Shown here: positions 60,524 through 64,000 of the stretch, piece by piece | Layout: each line of letters starts with the position of its first letter | How positions within the stretch are numbered: the stretch's first letter is position 1 | Assembly (NCBI RefSeq): GCF_039543505.1 | Contig: NZ_BAABJW010000002.1 | Coordinates: 186,001-250,000 of the forward strand | DNA length: 64,000 bases | Direction of reading: 5' to 3' | DNA from: Litoribaculum gwangyangense | Lineage (GTDB): Bacteria > Bacteroidota > Bacteroidia > Flavobacteriales > Flavobacteriaceae | Made by a program: the position numbers and the translations under genes | Notes under the pieces: model-generated | The model's database searches: none | What the model saw: only the letters and a program-made list of their open reading frames with translations | Told to the model about the DNA's origin: nothing

Positions 60524-62956
60524 ATGACCATTTCACCAAAAAAAATACTTCCCCACATTTTAATTTTAGTAGGTTTTATAGTTGTGGCCTTAGCTTATTT
60601 TAATCCTGTTTTAGGCGGAAAAGAAATATACCAAAACGATATTGTGCAGTTTATTGGTATGAGTAAACAGCAAAAAGATTTTAAGGAAAAAACAGGTGAA
60701 GAAACCTATTGGACCAACAGTGCTTTTAGCGGCATGCCAACCTATCAATTAGGAGCAAAATATCCCCATAATTATATAAAGAAATTGGATTTAGCGCTAA
60801 GATTTTTACCAAGACCAGCCGATTATTTATTTCTTTATTTTGTCAGTTTCTACATTCTTTTATTGGTCTTAAAAGTCGATTTTAAACTTGCTGCTTTGGG
60901 AGCTTTAGCGTTTGGCTTTTCAACGTATTTAATCATTATTTTGGGGGTTGGGCACAATAGTAAGGCGCATGCTATTGCCTATATGCCTCTGGTTTTAAGC
61001 GGTATTTTATTGGTTTTTCAAAAAAGATACATTTTAGGTTTTTTATTGACTGCCATCTCCATGGGATTGGAGTTGGTGGCTAACCATTTTCAAATGACTT
61101 ATTATTTGATGTTTTTGGTAATTATTCTTGGAATAACTTATTTCATAGATGCTTTTAAAAAGAAGATACTACCACATTATTTCAAATCAATAGGAGTATT
61201 AGTTTTAGCTGTAATACTTTCTATAGCTCTAAATGCTACCAATATACTAGCTACGAAAGAATATGTGAAAGAGAGTAAACGCAGTAAAAGTGAATTAACC
61301 ATTAATGAAGATGGAAGTCCTAAAGAAGTGACTTCTGGGTTAGATAGAGATTATATAACCCAATTCAGTTATGGTATTACTGAAACTTTCAATCTGTTTA
61401 TTCCACGTATTATGGGTGGTGGCAATGGTGAGGATGTTGGTAAAGAGTCTGCAACCTATGAAGCTGTAAGAAAATTGGGAGCTTCTACAACGGATGCTAG
61501 GGATTTTGCAAAAAGCGCCCCTATGTATTGGGGTGACCAACCTATTGTGGAAGCACCAGCTTACGTGGGGGCGGTTGTTTTGTTTTTGTTTGTGCTCGCT
61601 TTGTTTTTAGTTAAAGGGCGCTTGAAATGGTGGCTTTTAGGGGGTACTGTTTTTTCATTATTACTTTCCTATGGTAAAAATTTAGGGTTTTTAACTGATT
61701 TTTTCATTGATTATGTCCCTCTTTACAACAAGTTTAGAGCCGTATCATCCATTCAGGTCATTTTAGAGTTATGTATTCCCGTTTTAGCGATGTTTGGATT
61801 GGTAAGACTTTTTAATAATTTGGAAAAGAAAGAAGATAAACTTAAAGCATTAAAATACACGACCATCATCACTGGAGGTATTGCGCTTATTTTCTTGTTA
61901 TTCAAATCCTCGTTATTTGATTTTGTTGGTGTTAACGATGGCTATTATCGCCAGAATTATGGTCAAGACTTTATGGACGCTATAAAAGAAGATAGAAAAA
62001 CTATTTTCACTCAAGATACCACACGAACTTTGATTTTGGTTTTGCTTTCGGCTGGTACCATTTTTATGTTTTTAAAAGAAAAACTAGAGGAAAAATGGGT
62101 AATTACTATATTTTGTGCTTTAATTTTATTTGATTTGGTTGGCGTAGATAGGCGTTATGTGAACAATGATGATTTTGTTCCAGGATTGGTGATGAGTAAA
62201 CCATTTCAAGCCAATGCGGTTGATAAAGAAATTTTAAAGGATACAACACATTTCAGAGTTTTTGATTTAGTTTCTGGTCCTTCAAAACCTTCCTATTTTC
62301 ATAATTCATTAAATGGTTATAATGCGGCTGAATTAAGGCGTTACAGCGAGGTTTTTGATTGGTATATCTCAAAAAATAATATCAATGTGCTTAATATGCT
62401 TAACACCAAATATATCATTGCTCAAGACGAAAAAGGCAATATGTTCCCTTATCAAAATGATGAAGCCAACGGAAATGCTTGGTTTGTTGAAAGTTTGAAA
62501 AGAGTAGATTCAGCTAATGAAGAGATTAAATTATTAGATTCTTTAGATAATAAACGTAAAGCAATTTATACCGTACCACAAAGCAATGTTAAAGATAAAA
62601 GCCTAAACGATAATTTTATGTTAGATACGTTATCATCAATTAAATTAATTGAAGTAAAACCTAATTATTTGAATTATCAATCCAATAACTCAAATGATGG
62701 TTTTGCGGTATTTTCAGAGATTTACTATCCAAAAGGCTGGATAACTCTCCTTGATGGCGAAGAGGTGGCTCATTTACGAGTAAATTATATTTTACGTGGT
62801 ATGAAGATACCTGCAGGAAAACATACCATTGAATTTAAATTTGACCCAGATGTGGTTAAAACGGGCAGTAAAATATCGTTGGCAAGTTCTATTTTACTCG
62901 GGGTATTATTGCTAGGAGGTTTGTTTTATGATTTTAAGAAACAAAAAAGTGCCTAA
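60524..62956 (+). CDS. YfhO-family polytopic membrane protein
   Basis: 810 residues with about 12 or more hydrophobic segments in the first 530 residues, a soluble C-terminal domain and a last transmembrane helix (around 780-800). It resembles the YfhO family (GT-C-like fold) which in Gram-positives is linked to lipoteichoic acid glycosylation. Motifs: YQNDIVQFIGMSKQQKDF, NSAFSGMPTYQLG (substrate-side loop). In Bacteroidota the acceptor is unknown. Its end overlaps a glycosyltransferase gene by 29 bases, consistent with a surface polysaccharide or glycolipid role. Confidence 0.88.
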   Translation: MTISPKKILPHILILVGFIVVALAYFNPVLGGKEIYQNDIVQFIGMSKQQKDFKEKTGEETYWTNSAFSGMPTYQLGAKYPHNYIKKLDLALRFLPRPADYLFLYFVSFYILLLVLKVDFKLAALGALAFGFSTYLIIILGVGHNSKAHAIAYMPLVLSGILLVFQKRYILGFLLTAISMGLELVANHFQMTYYLMFLVIILGITYFIDAFKKKILPHYFKSIGVLVLAVILSIALNATNILATKEYVKESKRSKSELTINEDGSPKEVTSGLDRDYITQFSYGITETFNLFIPRIMGGGNGEDVGKESATYEAVRKLGASTTDARDFAKSAPMYWGDQPIVEAPAYVGAVVLFLFVLALFLVKGRLKWWLLGGTVFSLLLSYGKNLGFLTDFFIDYVPLYNKFRAVSSIQVILELCIPVLAMFGLVRLFNNLEKKEDKLKALKYTTIITGGIALIFLLFKSSLFDFVGVNDGYYRQNYGQDFMDAIKEDRKTIFTQDTTRTLILVLLSAGTIFMFLKEKLEEKWVITIFCALILFDLVGVDRRYVNNDDFVPGLVMSKPFQANAVDKEILKDTTHFRVFDLVSGPSKPSYFHNSLNGYNAAELRRYSEVFDWYISKNNINVLNMLNTKYIIAQDEKGNMFPYQNDEANGNAWFVESLKRVDSANEEIKLLDSLDNKRKAIYTVPQSNVKDKSLNDNFMLDTLSSIKLIEVKPNYLNYQSNNSNDGFAVFSEIYYPKGWITLLDGEEVAHLRVNYILRGMKIPAGKHTIEFKFDPDVVKTGSKISLASSILLGVLLLGGLFYDFKKQKSA

Positions 62957-64000
62957 AAAAGTACTCATCATCACTTATTATTGGCCACCAGCAGGTGGTC
63001 CTGGAGTTCAGCGCTGGTTAAAGTTTGTGAAATATTTGCCAGAGTTTGGTATTGAACCAATAGTTTACATACCAGAAAATCCAAATTACCCCATAGTGGA
63101 TGATAGTTTACAAACTGAAGTTTCAAAAGATTTAACCATTTTAAAGCTACCCATTAGTGAACCTTATAAGTTTGCAAGCTGGTTCTCAAAAAAATCAGCT
63201 AAAACTATAAGTAAGGGTATTATTTCCGAAGAAAAGAAGCAATCTTTAATTGAGAAATTAATGCTTTTCATTCGAGGTAATTTTTTTATTCCCGATGCTC
63301 GTAAAAGTTGGGTAAAACCATCGGTTGATTTCCTTCAAGATTACATTTCAAAAGAACATATCGATACTATAATAACCACAGGACCGCCACATAGTTTGCA
63401 CCTTATTGGGCAAGAATTAAAGAATAGGTTAGGTGTGAAGTGGTTGGCAGATTTTCGAGATCCATGGACAACCATAGGCTACCACAAACAACTAAAACTC
63501 ATTAGAGCTTCTAAAAACAAACATAAAACTTTAGAAAGACAGGTTCTTAATAATGCAGATCAAATTATTGTTACCAGTTTTAAAACTAAATTGGAATTTC
63601 AACAAATTACGAATAAACCTATAGAAGTTATCACTAATGGTTATGATAATGAAAAAACGGTAGACTTCAAAATGGATACAAAATTCACTTTGTCGCATAT
63701 AGGTTCTTTATTGTCAAAAAGAAATCCAGAAGTTTTATGGAAAGTTTTAAACGATATAGTTAAAGAAAACGTTGAATTTTCAAAAGCGGTTCAGGTTAAT
63801 TTAATTGGTTTTGTGAGTGAGGAAGTATTGAATTCTATCCATAATTATAATTTAAGTAATTATATTAATAATATAGGTTATATATCACATAATGAAGCAG
63901 TTGTTTATCAAAAAAAATCGCAAGTCTTATTATTGATAGAAATTAATTCCGAAGAAACAAAATGTATTATCCCTGGTAAATTATTTGAATACATGGTATC
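62928..64000 (+). CDS. Glycosyltransferase family 4 protein (cut by window end)
   Basis: The frame from the ATG at 62928 reads MILRNKKVPKKVLIITYYWP and stays open to the window end, about 357 residues. The PPAGGPGVQRW glycine-rich loop near residue 23, TTGPPHSLHLIG and DFRDPWTT segments and VITNGYDNE match GT4-type (GT-B fold) enzymes found in Flavobacteriaceae polysaccharide loci. It overlaps the YfhO gene by 29 bases in another frame and is probably translationally coupled. The C-terminal Glu-rich nucleotide-sugar motif is just reached (SEETKCIIPGKLFEYM). Confidence 0.9.
   Translation, partial: MILRNKKVPKKVLIITYYWPPAGGPGVQRWLKFVKYLPEFGIEPIVYIPENPNYPIVDDSLQTEVSKDLTILKLPISEPYKFASWFSKKSAKTISKGIISEEKKQSLIEKLMLFIRGNFFIPDARKSWVKPSVDFLQDYISKEHIDTIITTGPPHSLHLIGQELKNRLGVKWLADFRDPWTTIGYHKQLKLIRASKNKHKTLERQVLNNADQIIVTSFKTKLEFQQITNKPIEVITNGYDNEKTVDFKMDTKFTLSHIGSLLSKRNPEVLWKVLNDIVKENVEFSKAVQVNLIGFVSEEVLNSIHNYNLSNYINNIGYISHNEAVVYQKKSQVLLLIEINSEETKCIIPGKLFEYMV

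Noticed and set aside
1..64000. CRISPR array, prophage, rRNA or tRNA genes
   Set aside because: No regularly spaced repeats, phage structural genes, rRNA-like blocks or TTCGAATC-type tRNA arms were seen in the gene-free stretches by eye; a tRNA scan could still overturn this.

Overview
The window is a 64 kb piece of a low-GC Bacteroidota chromosome, almost certainly Flavobacteriaceae. The evidence is AT-rich spacers, several promoters of the Bacteroidota type (TTG, about 20 bases, TAnnTTTG), menaquinone genes, an OmpA/TonB-type outer membrane protein set, a CAL67264-type small membrane protein, DUF4834 and YfhO proteins, and a probable sulfonolipid locus. It is mostly core chromosome. I saw no tRNA, rRNA, CRISPR array, prophage or intact insertion sequence.

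Layout. 1-4.7 kb: two tandem patatin-like lipases (the first cut by the window edge), then a minus-strand run of a small membrane protein, an FMN-binding glutamate-synthase-like protein and an exported M20 amidohydrolase. 4.8-9.4 kb: a UvrD/PcrA helicase with a TTG start, a Sua5/YrdC protein, and a sulfatase broken by two single-base frameshifts. 9.6-13.9 kb: OmpA lipoprotein, family 2 glycosyltransferase, an orphan HsdR-N-type nuclease domain, holA, ung and a small antisense-overlapping membrane ORF. 14.1-21.5 kb: a compact menaquinone operon (menB-menA-UPF0173 hydrolase-menC-CPBP protease-menE) followed by sppA. 21.5-29.6 kb: acyl-CoA carboxylase beta subunit; an FMN reductase-MarR-pirin operon with a clear promoter and overlapping palindromes; an OmpA protein; ettA; a small membrane protein; a metallo-beta-lactamase-fold lipoprotein.

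29.8-39.05 kb holds the least understood part: eight same-strand genes encoding a long coiled-coil protein, an unknown protein, an AAA+ ATPase, a NUDIX hydrolase, a large soluble unknown and three membrane proteins. I read the first seven as a candidate membrane-associated AAA+ system without an assigned function. A hairpin-rich interspersed repeat lies between its first two genes.

39-49.2 kb: GNAT and formimidoylglutamase-like genes, a coiled-coil membrane protein, a Crp/Fnr regulator, fumC, a small membrane protein, a large TonB-receptor-like barrel, and an arsC-like/HAD/prfB group in which prfB needs a programmed +1 frameshift. 49.3-64 kb: zinc metalloprotease, threonine aldolase, YbaB, prolyl oligopeptidase, a cysteine/cysteate-synthase-like gene next to a serine-palmitoyltransferase-like gene (probable capnine/sulfonolipid synthesis) with a GNAT-like acyltransferase facing them, an outer membrane barrel, DUF4834, YfhO, and a glycosyltransferase cut by the window end.

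All calls come from reading motifs and translations by eye; no database search was run. DUF and family names are from memory and should be confirmed.
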